NCBI GenBank assembly: GCA_935421135.1
Contig: OW285195.1
Span: 11,500,391 to 11,564,390 of the forward strand
Origin: Bugulina stolonifera
Taxonomy: Eukaryota; Bryozoa; Gymnolaemata; Cheilostomatida; Bugulidae
Direction: 5' to 3'
DNA: 64,000 nucleotides
Shown one piece after another: positions 46,777 through 57,937 of this stretch; position 1 is the stretch's first letter, and each line of letters begins with the position of its first letter. The translations under genes and the position numbers were made by a program. Under the pieces are notes generated by a model, which was given only the letters and a program-made list of their open reading frames with translations, did no database searches and had not been told where the DNA came from.

Positions 46777-46992
46777 ATGATGAATTTTTAGCAAGGAATT
46801 TATCTTTGAGCAATCAGAGACTTGTTTCAGCTCCATGAAAATACCGGTCCCTGACTTGGTTTTGTGCTAGACGATTATGTGCCGTTGAGGTGCCGGGTTC
46901 AAACCCCAGTTAGAGACCGGTATTTTTATGGATTTGAAACAAGTCTCTGACTGCTCAAAGATAAATTCCTTGCTCAAAATACATCATACAGA
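46777..46992. mobile_element. 216-bp foldback element with a tRNA-like (SINE-type) centre
   Basis: Arms of about 75 bases (TAGCAAGGAATTTATCTTTG near 46,789 and its inverted copy ending near 46,985) surround a loop with GTGCCGGGTTCAAACCCCAG, an RNA polymerase III B-box-like word. Part of the loop and right arm is similar to 4,480-4,600. It sits just downstream of the G3-like relic. Confidence 0.65.
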
Positions 46993-47520
46993 AGAGAAAG
47001 ATACTTTTAATGGTTTACGATGCATATGTATGTACACCTAAGCATGCATTTATTACATGTGTTAGAGCATACAGTAGAACCCTCAGTCTATGTAAAAGAT
47101 GGTCATGAGAACAGATCTTGTATCAACACTATGATATGTGACCAAAGTGTTCATGCACACTGTATATGTATATAAATACAATGCAACAGGTAAAAGGAGA
47201 TAAGATTAAATCAGAACAGCAGAGAATGGAAAAAAATAGTTGCAAGTAACCATCAGTTTTTGGTTAGAGTAGCTAGTTTCCACTCCACTATTTTTGCTAC
47301 TTCTTGCGAATTTTCAGTTTTCATTTTAATTCCAATATGCTTGCTCACACATGAATTCCTTGCACATGCCTTGCTACGCTGACACCTAGGACATAAAACC
47401 CTTGAGAACCAGCACTTCCTAGCAATCCAGTGGCTTACAGTCCTACAGGACCCAGTGCTCAGGGCTTCATATGCATTAGATCTGCAAGTGCAAGACAAGA
47501 CAGTCATTTAGCCAAAATAT

Positions 47521-48474
47521 TGTAATGTTTCTGTTTATGGTTGTCACATGAGTGCCGATGATAACACGGGTGAGGAAAGCGCTTGGTATTGGTAGTGGGC
47601 GGCCAAGGTGAATTTTCACACATTACATAAAGAGTGAACAGTTAAGTAAAGCTCTTGTAGTTATTGGAGAGGATGTAGACCGAGGCTTTGACTCATTAAA
47701 GAGTCAAGGGTCAACGTAGGTCCTATAGTCTTTACTCGGAAGGGGCGTAGAAAGTGTCTGTGTTGATGAAAGGAGATAGACCCGATACTAGATTCATTGA
47801 AGAATCCGGGATCGGCTAAGGTCCGATGGTTTATACTCAGCAAGGAGTGTAGAAAGAGACTTATACGAGTACGAGGATGAGCTCAGGTGCGAAAGGTCCA
47901 GGGGACCAAGGCTGGAGCTGCCTGCTTGCAAGAGTAGGACTCTGTGGGTTGAGTTAGGAAGTGCTGCATTATTAGATTGCAATCAACAACTGATTTGAGA
48001 TAGCAAATGTGCTGGCTTTTATATGAATTAAACTTCCGGCTCAAAGGGCCGACAGGGGGTCGGGCTGTACGACAGGGGATCGTCTCCGGAAATTGCATAA
48101 CAACATGGCTGACCATCAAAAGGGTCGGCCATGCACAAACAGTGCTTACAATAAGAGGAAAAAGATAATATTATGTACAGTACATGTAAATATGAGCATT
48201 ATCTGTGACATCGACCATGACAGAATAATATCAGGTAAGGAATGCACTTGTATAATTAGTTACATTACAGAGACCTGATTGGTTAATAATAACAATATTG
48301 CACACTAGCTAGGCAATAGTTGACAAAGATAATACATGTAAGTATATAATAAGTGTTAGGTAGTAAGCATGTATAATGAGTCATGCATAATGTAAGAATA
48401 ATGGACAGTTTCACATAGTACACGAGTAGCTAGACATAGTCCATGCAACGGACGTCTACAGCTGAAACACCACA
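47521..48474 (-). mobile_element. Solo LTR, minus orientation
   Basis: The left edge TGTAATG and right edge ACACCACA are flanked by ATAT on both sides (47517-47520, 48475-48478). On the minus strand it has the family TATA region and the GGCCATGTTG/TTGCAATTTC-like box seen in the plus-strand copies. It has no coding domain. It lies between the G3-like relic and G5, outside the duplicated flank of G5. Confidence 0.78.
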
Positions 48475-49101
48475 ATATATCCGTTGAGTCATATTGCTAC
48501 TCTAGCAATACAGTGATACAAACAAACAGCACCAATGTCAGTCTAAAGCTGAGGGTCGGGCAGTGAGCGAATAATAGGATATATGACTACACTGAGGAAT
48601 CCTTTGGACAGAAATAACTCAGCGCACCTCTTTGCATACAAACAGACAAAATATGTATTATGTCGCATGAAGAAACAACTTCTTTAGGACTTTATGGTTG
48701 TGGTGAGGAAATCTTTCTTATGCTAAAATGACATTCAACTCTGCTGCAGTCTTAGTGTACTGTAGTTTTAGCATTATAGACACTATAAAACAAGATTATT
48801 AATAGCTATAGTGCTGTGCTATGTACATACATGGGATAGACGTGAGGTACTTTTCAACTTGCAAGCTACAATAGCATAAGACAGCCTCTGGTTTTGTTAG
48901 CTATTCTAAAGGCTTAAGAATTCACATGCAATAAGCTGAAGGATCACAGCACAATATAACAATAGTGAGTGGCGCGTTGCACTATTGGTACCTTAAAACA
49001 GCGTCAGTACTGGACTTTGGTTTCATATTAGCAAACTGTATAAAATTTCTCTGCTAAACACTGCTTGTCTATCTAAACCTACAGGATCTGCTGATACAAT
49101 A

Positions 49102-50964
49102 ATGGTTGTCTCTCCACGCCAGTCACCGTCAAAGCTGGACACAGATTTGAGACCAACTTCTGAAGAAGCCTCTAATATCATCATTGCTGAATTAACTGAA
49201 ACCCATAGACCAACCAGCAATTATACAACAGCTGATCAGCTGAATGTAGCCTCAAAAACAATCAGCACTGAAGCTAAGACTGCCAGTGGGAATGAGACCG
49301 CTGCCACCGTGCCTAATCCTGCTGCTAGAAATGCAATTGCAGCCGAGTCTGACAATGCTATTCAATTTGAGGCTGCAGTTGAGACCCCGGCTGCTGTTCA
49401 AACTGAGATCTCTGTTCAAAGTAGTGAAGCTGTCACCGTGTCTAATGTTGCTGTTGGAACTGCAAGTGCGGCTGAGTCTGACGATGCCATTGAAGTTGAA
49501 GCTGTTGTGAGCCCTACGACAGTTGTTGAGACTGAGACTGCTGTTGGTGGTAAGACAAAGGAAACTGAAGGTGCTGAAGTTTCAGATAGCGGTGACGAAC
49601 CACATGACGATGCACTAGGAATTACTTATATGCGAGAATACATTTTCTCTGACAGAACTCCAAAACAGCACACGGTACAACTTGCTTCATGTTTACATGA
49701 TTACCCTGTATGTGGTCTTAATGGTTGTAAAATTGTCTTTCAAGAGAAAAGATATTTAGATTTCATGGTCCCTATTAAGGAGGATCTGTGTAGACTTCTC
49801 GATCCACAAGAACCAAGTGACAATCTGCTTGAGATGTGTGAGAAGCTAAACCGTACCATCATGTATATCAAGCTCACGAATAAAACAGAAGAGCAACCTA
49901 AGGACAAAGTTTATCCAGAACTGGTGAAGCAAGAGGAGCATCTCAAGGAACTCCTTACAGATATGATGAAAGATGATGATTTTCCCTCCAAAGCCATTGT
50001 TTTATTTGTTCTTACTGCCAACGTCTACTTATTATTGCTCCAGGACATGGTACTATTGGAGGTAAAACAAGAGAAGGTCAAACCAGAAAACTCTGTGTGG
50101 TTTAAGGCCATCCAGACATTTGCTAGGGTTTGTGTGAAACATGTGATGGTGAAAGTAACTCATCTCTGGAAAAGTAGGATTGCGAGTATCGCTAAAGTGG
50201 AATTGGATACTAAGGAACTAGATGCCACCACAGAAGGTGAATCAATGGATAAGCTATTCTACAAGGTGACTGCCACATGGTGTGATGACTCTCATAAATA
50301 TGGGAAGATGTGTCTTGAAGAAGAGGTTTCCTGTGAAAAGGATCCAATCAAGTTATCAGCTGCCTTGAAAGAAGTATGGACAGATATCATAGCTCGGAGA
50401 AATAACTGCTTGAGTAACATCTTTCACAATTTCGATGAGAAACTAAACTTTCCTGTGAGGTGTTGCTCTTATTGGCTGAAACTAGCTTTAGAACCGTTGG
50501 CAACCTCTAAGGAGAAAACTTTCCTCCACAACGTTAAGATATGTTTACCTGGCTTCATCCAGCAGTACCCTGTATCTCATGATGATTCACTGTACGTAGA
50601 CGCTCAGCAGAGGCTCAAGGATTTCCTTGAAGACCCTTTGGCAAAACCAGCTCTGGCGTGGGAGCCAAATCAGATGATATGGAGCGCGCTGTCCCAATGT
50701 TTGAATAAAATACCGAGCAATGAATTTGCATATGCAGTATGTGCAATTACAAGCGATGATAAGCACACCAAAAATATGGGGCTTATTGAGTTAGTTTGTA
50801 TCCCACCTAAATATGCTAAACTTCTTGAGGCCAAAGACATTTTGGAAGAAGATGACAGATCTGCTTCTAAATATAAACTACGTTTACCCACCACCAAAAG
50901 TAATGTAAGGTCTGTCATCCAAGACATACAGCTTCAAGAGAAGCTAGCAACCAGTGAATGGTAA
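49102..50964 (+). CDS. G5: Cry-N-like helical protein family member, recent duplicate of G4, 620 aa
   Basis: Same start and first 30 codons as G4 (ATGGTTGTC). The repeat tract is shorter by in-frame deletions (VQTEISVQSSEAV where G4 has two more repeats), the core is almost identical to G4, and the tail ends earlier (KLATSEW at the stop; G4 reads on). The segment between the WLKL block and the C-terminal module differs from G4 by several substitutions and a short in-frame insertion (SLYVDAQQRLKD). ATTAAA follows near 51145. Upstream and downstream DNA also match G4, until a 2.3-kb insertion at 51550. No frame damage. Function unknown. Confidence 0.85.
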   Translation: MVVSPRQSPSKLDTDLRPTSEEASNIIIAELTETHRPTSNYTTADQLNVASKTISTEAKTASGNETAATVPNPAARNAIAAESDNAIQFEAAVETPAAVQTEISVQSSEAVTVSNVAVGTASAAESDDAIEVEAVVSPTTVVETETAVGGKTKETEGAEVSDSGDEPHDDALGITYMREYIFSDRTPKQHTVQLASCLHDYPVCGLNGCKIVFQEKRYLDFMVPIKEDLCRLLDPQEPSDNLLEMCEKLNRTIMYIKLTNKTEEQPKDKVYPELVKQEEHLKELLTDMMKDDDFPSKAIVLFVLTANVYLLLLQDMVLLEVKQEKVKPENSVWFKAIQTFARVCVKHVMVKVTHLWKSRIASIAKVELDTKELDATTEGESMDKLFYKVTATWCDDSHKYGKMCLEEEVSCEKDPIKLSAALKEVWTDIIARRNNCLSNIFHNFDEKLNFPVRCCSYWLKLALEPLATSKEKTFLHNVKICLPGFIQQYPVSHDDSLYVDAQQRLKDFLEDPLAKPALAWEPNQMIWSALSQCLNKIPSNEFAYAVCAITSDDKHTKNMGLIELVCIPPKYAKLLEAKDILEEDDRSASKYKLRLPTTKSNVRSVIQDIQLQEKLATSEW

Positions 50965-51549
50965 TGCAAAATGCTACACCATTATTAATTGAAGTTTGTA
51001 GAAATTGTTATCATAACATTGCATTGAAACCAAATTATAAATTAATTATTGGCTGTGTATTTTCTTTTGTGTGAGAGAATTCTGTATATCTTTTGTCTTT
51101 TTGTCTCTGATTTGTCTATGTTCCATTGTTTCCTTGAACAAGTTTATTAAAACAAACATTCCATAGCATCTAAAACTCTTTATAATGTTCTTGCACCTAC
51201 ATGTACATGATAGGCATGAGATTGTACTCCCTTACACAATTTTTAGAACCAGTAAAACTGGAGTAAATGGTGATGATTATAGATGGTGACTCAATGCATT
51301 GATGTCTAGCTTAGCATGTTCTCTAGCAGAGTTGATCATGTTAAACATAGTGGACTAACATAATCTTAGCTGGGAAATTTATTGAAACGTTGTTATGTAA
51401 AATGCAAAGCTAAGTTACCTGTGCAGAATAACTTAGTCTCTATTGACCTTCACCCGTGGAGTTTCTTTCCACTAGAGTAGTGACTCAGCACCATCTTGTG
51501 TAGCGTTTATGACAGACAACTCTGGTACCTTGAATATACAGACCTATCA

Positions 51550-53884
51550 CAGTGGCGTTTTTTGCTACTGGCGCCAGGGTCGCGCGACCCCCCTTTTCTA
51601 TGTCAAAAAAAAATAATAACAGATATTATATTATTGCACAGTCCAATAAAATCAGAAAAATCAATCAAAAGCTTCGTCTGAATGCATTCACCATCTCTTA
51701 GCAATTCATACACATAAGTGTGCCGCGGTGAATAGCAGTTAGCCTGCTAACATTAGGCTTAGGCAGTAATTATGGGGATTAAGCTAAAGCCCCAACCTAG
51801 CTAATGCTGATTAACAAAAGATGGGCTATGACTTTATAACATTTCAAGTTAATCTTTTACTTGCTATGGTCAAGGTCAAAGTTGGTAGTCGCGGTTTGTT
51901 GCCCAGTTGCCCAAATAAAATCGAAAAGAATGGAACCTAGATAAAAAAGGTAAGACAAACATCTCTAATCAAATTTTTCAAGTGTGTAGTAAAAATTAAT
52001 TTATTTGTTCAACTTACAGGTAAATATTTTTGTTGATAAGAATCCCAACGGGTAACTCTACAGTTGCAAAAACTTGAAAAAAATCAATATTATTATTGAA
52101 TATAATATAGATAATTATAATAATATAATATTATTTTATAATATAGGCCTATAATATTGCTTGTATTTTTATTTATTATTTGTATTATATATATTTTTAT
52201 ATTGCTAATTATATTATGATTATTATACTTCATTATTTTTTATTAAATTCTAACACTTGCTCAATTTTTAGTACTTTACTTAAACCGTTTTATTCACTTT
52301 AGTTTTAGTTTATTTTCATGTTTAATAAATTTATTGATTGGTTAACTGAGGTTCATTATTAACCAAAATTAAACACAAAGATAAAATATTATTTCATGTT
52401 AATAAAACACAATTTTAAAACATTATTTAATGTTTACCTTTGGTTAATAATGAACCTCAGTTTCATTATTTTTATTCTATTCTACTGTTGTGAAAGTTTT
52501 ACAATATCAGTATGAAAAATGTAGTTTGATATTTGTAATTTCAAACTAATACAATGAGATCCCTGCATGAATATTGATATGATGCTGTGGAGTGTGGATT
52601 ATATCAAGAGTTTTATTACTTAATTTTAGAAGCACCACAATTGCGCTTTGATTTAGCATTTTTATTTTTATTAGAACTCTAGATGTACTGTAGAATAGGG
52701 TTCATTAGTTAGATATATTGTCATGGATGTGAACAATGACCCTCGCTACCACAACTACCCAACAGCTTTAGCAATGTAACAGATGGCTACCTAGCCTTGA
52801 TTGATTATGCACCACCGAGTCCACCCTCCTTGCAGTTATGCTCCTAACTAGACAGAACAAGTCCGGAGTGCTCTAGTGCTAGTTACATATTATATTTGTT
52901 TAAAGAAGTGTACTAGTTGAAAGCATAGGAAAGACTGATTTATAAAATATTATCTTGCTTTTTTGTAGATAAAACAGAGTGACTTCTAACTCCCAAACGA
53001 CTATAACTTCAGATATAATTGGAAGTAAGCATCCGCTATATCCCCTTGCATTGTCTTTATTTGACTGCTTTATCGTGTGAATCACAAGTATACATGTTGC
53101 CCATTTTTGGTTATCTTTTATTACCCTTCCTATAAACCTATATGATATCGATTATTGCTATGTATTCATCTCTGAAATGTGCCGATAGTCTTTTTGATAT
53201 GTAGTTATACATTTTATTATACTTGTAATTCGAGACCAGTTTGTACCTATTATAGCTCGGACCCTTTTTGGCTTTTTGATTTATCGCATTTTTGACCTTG
53301 TGACCTTGGTTGAGAACTATAATTCATATATTGGGAGCACAATTTCTCATTCTACCTTTGGTTTTCTGTAGACTGTTGTTCAATAAAGTTATCTTGCTGA
53401 AGTTAACTCGTACAGTTTCTTACTCTTTCCAGCTAGGATATCAGGTACTCTCGCTGGCCTTCCCAGATACAGTCTCATGACACTAACCAGAACCCCTACA
53501 CACAGCCTAGCTATAAAAGTCGCACCCACACTTCTGGGTCTTGCATGACTCAGACTCAGTTTTTTAGTAATTACATGTACTTTGAATGTACTATTCTGAA
53601 CTTAATTAAGTTCTTGGATATAGACGCTACCCGGCAATATACATGTAATTAGCAATCAAACTAATCTTAAATATATTTTTTCAGTAGTGTGCTATCTAGC
53701 TGCAATAAACATGAGATTTAAGCAACGGTGTGCAGTGTTCTAAAACCCTTCTCTTTTTGTGAGTTATGCTGAAAAAGCTCCGGCGGCCGGGGCGCTGCCC
53801 CGGACCCCGCCAGGGGGCCTAGGCGGCCCCCTGGACCCCCGGCCTATGGAGACCCCAGTTTAAAAACTTGAAAAAATGCCCCTG
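51550..53884. mobile_element. 2.3-kb insertion with CAG..CTG ends, 5-bp target duplication and GC-rich hairpins
   Basis: It is flanked by TATCA at 51545-51549 and 53885-53889. The unoccupied site is visible in the G4 copy near 45,950 (CAGATCTAGCATAAAGCC). The ends CAGTGGCGTTTTTT and AAAAAATGCCCCTG are imperfect inverted repeats. The left end carries the perfect palindrome GGGTCGCGCGACCC (51577-51590), and the right end has a GC-rich stretch, 53,778-53,848, with several stem-loops. The interior is very AT-rich with no coding domain found. CAG ends recall hAT elements, but the 5-bp duplication does not fit the usual 8 bp, so the class is unassigned. Confidence 0.78.
52344..52462. repeat. 22-bp perfect inverted repeat with 75-bp loop
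   Basis: AACTGAGGTTCATTATTAAC (start of left arm, 52344-52365) is matched by its inverse at 52441-52462, in the middle of the 2.3-kb insertion. It could form a hairpin or be the end of a nested element. Confidence 0.8.
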
Positions 53885-54678
53885 TATCAGTGTAGTCACA
53901 CAGTGTAGACAGTCTACCTGCAGTTTTATATAATTACAATATGGACAAATCATGCAACTATTTATAAACACAAACATGTAGAAGCTGTCATTTAAAGCAG
54001 AATCAGCAAGTATAGTATACATGCACTCAAGACAATTGCTCAGCTGTGACTGGTTATCAGTGTGTTTTAACTGGAGTTATTATATCTTTCTGCTTGCCAG
54101 TCAGACAACGTATAAAACACCATAAATGAAAACTTTTCGTTATTTACCAAGTTTGAGTCTTTGGGTCAGCTGAGGCCAACCCTTTTTGGGAGTTGTGGCT
54201 AAGGGTTTGGTAAGATTAAAAGCAACTTCAAATCTTTTCATCTTAGCATCTACATGTATTTTAATATTGTATTGTATAATTTCTATTCCTTATCAGTAAA
54301 TTTAATTAGGAGCTATCTTTTCCTGGTAAGCCTGCATTACAAGTATGAGTAGGAAATACACGTGAACTACTCTTTAACTGACTTTGGCAAGAGTTACATT
54401 GTCTTTAATATTTTTATCACAGATTACCTAGATTGTCTCAATGATATTTTATACAATCTAATAAATTGCCCAAGTGTGTTATAAGACGCAAACATTGTCT
54501 ATTAATATGCGTCTGTGTGTCAACCCAACGTAAAGCATAGTTGCAATATACTGTATATGCTTTATGCATGCATGAGGGGATATATTCTAACTGTGTGACC
54601 ATCAGACTGTATTATATAATACATCTTTGTGCCCTTAAATCAACTTCATAATGCTTCTCATGTAATGTAACCGGCCGG

Positions 54679-55380
54679 ACCCTATTCTGTGCCTAAGTGG
54701 TGGGATGTAATGTGATTGGTCTGATCCTGTTCTCTGTATGAATAAGCTAACTTGCAGCTGACTCGGCTAAATCATTAATACTCTCTCTCCCCTCTCTCCC
54801 CTCTCTCTCCCACACTCTACTCGGAAGTGATTACTATAAATTTATTGATCACACCTCGTACATGTATTATATGCAATGCTACACTAAAAAAAGCTGTGGC
54901 ATTCACTCTTGAAATATACATTGTAGTTTGATATCATATTTACATGCTTGCCTAGAGTATTACTGCTAATTAGGACTCCATAATTGCCACCTACCTGGAC
55001 AGGGCTGGCTATGCAACAAATACCAAAGGCAGCAGGAACCTGTGTACCCCAAGTCTTGTAGCTCTAAAATAAGTAGCTCCTGCTGTTTAGGTAGGTGGTA
55101 AGTATAAAGTTGTGGTCGGCCGTGGTAATCCAGGCAAACATGTTAATGTAGATGTGATATCTAACTACAATGTACATTTCAAGAGAGAATGGCACAGCTT
55201 CCGTTAGTGGAGCAATGCATGTACATGTACGAGGTGTGATCAATATAATATAGTAGTCATCTTAGAGTAGAGGGAGAGTATTGAATATTTAGCCGAGTCA
55301 GCCGTAAGTTAGCTTATTCATGCTGAGAACAGGGTCGGACCGGTCACATTATGTCACACCACTTAGGCACAGAATAGGGT
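54679..55380. mobile_element. About 700-bp foldback (MITE-like) element
   Basis: The ends ACCCTATTCTGTGCC and GGCACAGAATAGGGT, and long inverted arms (about 54,679-54,990 and 55,040-55,380), include mirrored GATCACACCTCGTACATGTA and AGCTAACTTGCAGCTGACTC segments. A CT-rich microsatellite (54,780-54,812) lies in the left arm. No coding capacity. A target duplication is not clear. Confidence 0.75.
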
Positions 55381-56143
55381 GCCTGTATGAGCCAGTATAC
55401 AAGATTAAACATAATATACATGTATGAGGTTCCTCTTGCAGAGTTTAAACAGGGTATTACCCCCTGCGTCCTTTGCAACAAATTATATAATTATTACATT
55501 ATTATATACATGTAGTTATTGCAATTCTGTTGTTATAAATCTGCATTTGCTTATCAAACAGTTCAACTAAGGACAATAAAGTGGCTGCTACTGTAACTTT
55601 GCAGTAATGTATATTAATTCCGTAGCCTAAAATCTCCATGTACATATTTGTCTTATTTGTGATTGGCATTTACCCAAACATAGAGAAATAAGCTAAATTC
55701 TATCTTTTTCACCTTTAAAATGTTTCTTCAGATTATTACAAATAACAGTTGATAAGATAAATATACTGCATGTTTTTGGAATTAAGTTTCATCGTGTAAA
55801 TGGGAAAGCAAGCACAGTAATATATTATATATACAATCAGTATAGAGTTGTTTTACCTTTGAAACACTAGGGATAGACTGTGGTCAGTTAAATGTAAACT
55901 AAGTTAAATGATTAGCTTATAAATATGAAAAGTCTAAGTACCCATGTTCCAGGGCTATCTACACAGCTTTGCCAGCACAGACATAGCTCAACAGGTTGAT
56001 AAAGCATGAGCAGGTAACAGAGATAAGGGAGCTTATACCTCTATTATGTCACATGCTGTCATAGAGGTGAGCTGTTGAAACATTTTAGTATCCTAATATC
56101 CAAACTACAGCTCAGTTTCAACCCTGGAAGAATCTCATTGACA
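55381..56143. other. G6 upstream region
   Basis: Bases 55,862-55,990 match 46,500-46,625 upstream of the G3-like relic (AACACTAGGGA, GTTCCAGGGCTATCTACACA), so this is an old shared upstream segment. No separate gene found. Confidence 0.5.
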
Positions 56144-57937
56144 ATGGCTACCAGCACCTCTTCTCTAGGAGAACTAACACGCCTTCATCGGGAGAATGTC
56201 AAAGAAATTGCTGCTCTTTATCAACTAGAACCTGTACCTGGCACATCGTTGAGCACAATTCAGGAGGAGGGGGAGGAGAATGAAGCTGTTGAACTTACAG
56301 ATACTCAGGCTACAAGCGGTAGTCCGGCAACTATTAATGAGACAACTCCGAATATAATAATCACTGATGACGACGGTAATATAGTAGAAAGCGAAAAGTC
56401 TATCGTTGGAGTACAGGTTCTTGAAGATCACTTTAAACATTCATTGCGTCTTTCTGGAAGTGATATGCAAACTGCACCAACTGACTCTTTCTTGGGTGTC
56501 TCTGGTACCGTCAGGTCTAGAGGTGCGTCATCAATTGGTTCTGAAGCCAGCAAAAAGTATGTAATGGAATGTGTTACAGCTCTTGTATCAGCATTATACT
56601 ATAAGGACAGAATTAGCCTGAGTGACTGCATTGATGCCTTTCAAGAAGGGAGCTTCCTTGATTTTATGTCCCCATTTAGAGATGTCTTGTGCAATCTATT
56701 TTATCCGTCTAGACCTTACTCCAAGTTGACGGAAATATGTGAAAATTTAAATAGGTTCATTGGTTTTATTAAACTAGTGTACAATCCGAAATCTGAACCA
56801 GCGGAAAGCTATTATCCACAGCTAAGTAGACACGAATTCTTCCTGAGAGGTTCTCTTTTGGAAATGATGCGGGATCAGAAATTTCCCAAACGAGGAACCG
56901 TAGTGTTTCTTGTTGCAGCCAATTTGTACTTTCATTTGTTGCAAGAAATGGTTTTGATTGATCCTGCACAAACAAAATATGAGGATTCTGCGTTGTTCCG
57001 ACGTATAAAATTCTTATCTGGAAAGTGTGCAGAGCATGCTATGACTCTGTTTGCCAACCTCTGGAGGATTCGACTCGATAGGTGCTCACCGGTTAGTGTA
57101 CATGAGATGAATGTGAACCCTTATCCTGAAGCTAAGAGCAGGTCAAAAAGTCAGACATTTACCAGCGTTATCGCTAAGTGGATGGATTCACAAAGTGCAT
57201 GGCCTGATCAAAAGGCGTTTTGCTATAGTGAAACGGCACCCTCTGGTGATAAATATAAGCTTGCAGCTGCAGCAGAAAAAGTTTGGAAGAAATGCAGTGA
57301 ATGCAGGAACAAGCGCATCGAAAAGAGGTTTCAAGAGTTAGATGAACTTTTATATGGCCCTCTACAGCACACTAAAGTCTGGTTAAAGCTGACCGTACAA
57401 CCTTTCATGATTTCTAGAGATCAAAGATTGATTAGTAGAACTTGTTTAGCTACAAGCCCTTACACTAATCAATTCCAATACATGATTCCTGAATGGTTTC
57501 ATTCTTTGACCGATGTTGAGGCGCAACCTCGTGTTACATTGGAACCTATGGCTGATTATTATAGCTCACTCTATATGTCTCTGGAGCACTCATTGCCAAG
57601 AAATAAATTTGGATATCTGCTGTGTGCCCTAGCTAAACATGATGTGCGTGACCGATGTACAGTATTACTGGAAATGGCATGTGTTCCACGAAGTCATGTT
57701 TCAAGTTTTGATCTGAAAGAACAACCGTTTGACATGAAGTATTTGAGTGTGTGTGACCAGAGCCTAGAAGTATGCCGTACGTCACCAATTAGTAGTATGG
57801 GGTCACCGAGAACTGGATACCTGACAGAAAAAACTCGGCCAACTGATGAGAGAGAAGATCCAATTTCGCCAAGAGCACTGTTTTCAGATTCCATGTCTCC
57901 AGAAAAACCTGTTAAACAGAAAAGGAAAGCTGAATAA
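56144..57937 (+). CDS. G6: Cry-N-like helical protein family member, 597 aa, single exon
   Basis: The frame is open from 56075, but ATGGCTACC at 56144 gives an N-terminus (SLGELTRLHRENVKEIAALYQLEP) that aligns with G1, so I place the start there. A long acidic/threonine-rich leader precedes the core (LSDCIDAFQEGSFLDFMSPF, CENLNRFIGFIKL, VAANLYFHLLQEMV, FANLWRIRLDRCS, LDELLYGPLQHTKVWLKL). The C-terminal module is FGYLLCAL / LLEMACVPRSHVS. The tail is serine/proline-rich and ends with a basic KQKRKAE, a possible nuclear signal. AATAAA lies at 58095. The cysteine-rich segment FPxRCCSYW of other copies is altered to GPLQHTKVW. Function unknown. Confidence 0.82.
   Translation: MATSTSSLGELTRLHRENVKEIAALYQLEPVPGTSLSTIQEEGEENEAVELTDTQATSGSPATINETTPNIIITDDDGNIVESEKSIVGVQVLEDHFKHSLRLSGSDMQTAPTDSFLGVSGTVRSRGASSIGSEASKKYVMECVTALVSALYYKDRISLSDCIDAFQEGSFLDFMSPFRDVLCNLFYPSRPYSKLTEICENLNRFIGFIKLVYNPKSEPAESYYPQLSRHEFFLRGSLLEMMRDQKFPKRGTVVFLVAANLYFHLLQEMVLIDPAQTKYEDSALFRRIKFLSGKCAEHAMTLFANLWRIRLDRCSPVSVHEMNVNPYPEAKSRSKSQTFTSVIAKWMDSQSAWPDQKAFCYSETAPSGDKYKLAAAAEKVWKKCSECRNKRIEKRFQELDELLYGPLQHTKVWLKLTVQPFMISRDQRLISRTCLATSPYTNQFQYMIPEWFHSLTDVEAQPRVTLEPMADYYSSLYMSLEHSLPRNKFGYLLCALAKHDVRDRCTVLLEMACVPRSHVSSFDLKEQPFDMKYLSVCDQSLEVCRTSPISSMGSPRTGYLTEKTRPTDEREDPISPRALFSDSMSPEKPVKQKRKAE

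Larger units (their letters stand above)
48590..54420 (+). repeat. Segmental duplication unit 2 (carries G5 and a 2.3-kb insertion)
   Basis: Matches unit 1 on both sides of G5. The match is interrupted exactly by the insertion at 51550-53884 and ends near ACTTTGGCAAGAGTTACATTG at 54,410. Confidence 0.8.

Noticed and set aside
46395..46838. 147-codon frame near the G3-like relic
   Set aside because: It runs through non-coding flank, the relic in the wrong frame, and the foldback element; accidental.
46890..46930. Candidate tRNA gene because of the B-box-like GGTTCAAACCCC
   Set aside because: No cloverleaf arms or A box around it; it fits the loop of a foldback repeat.
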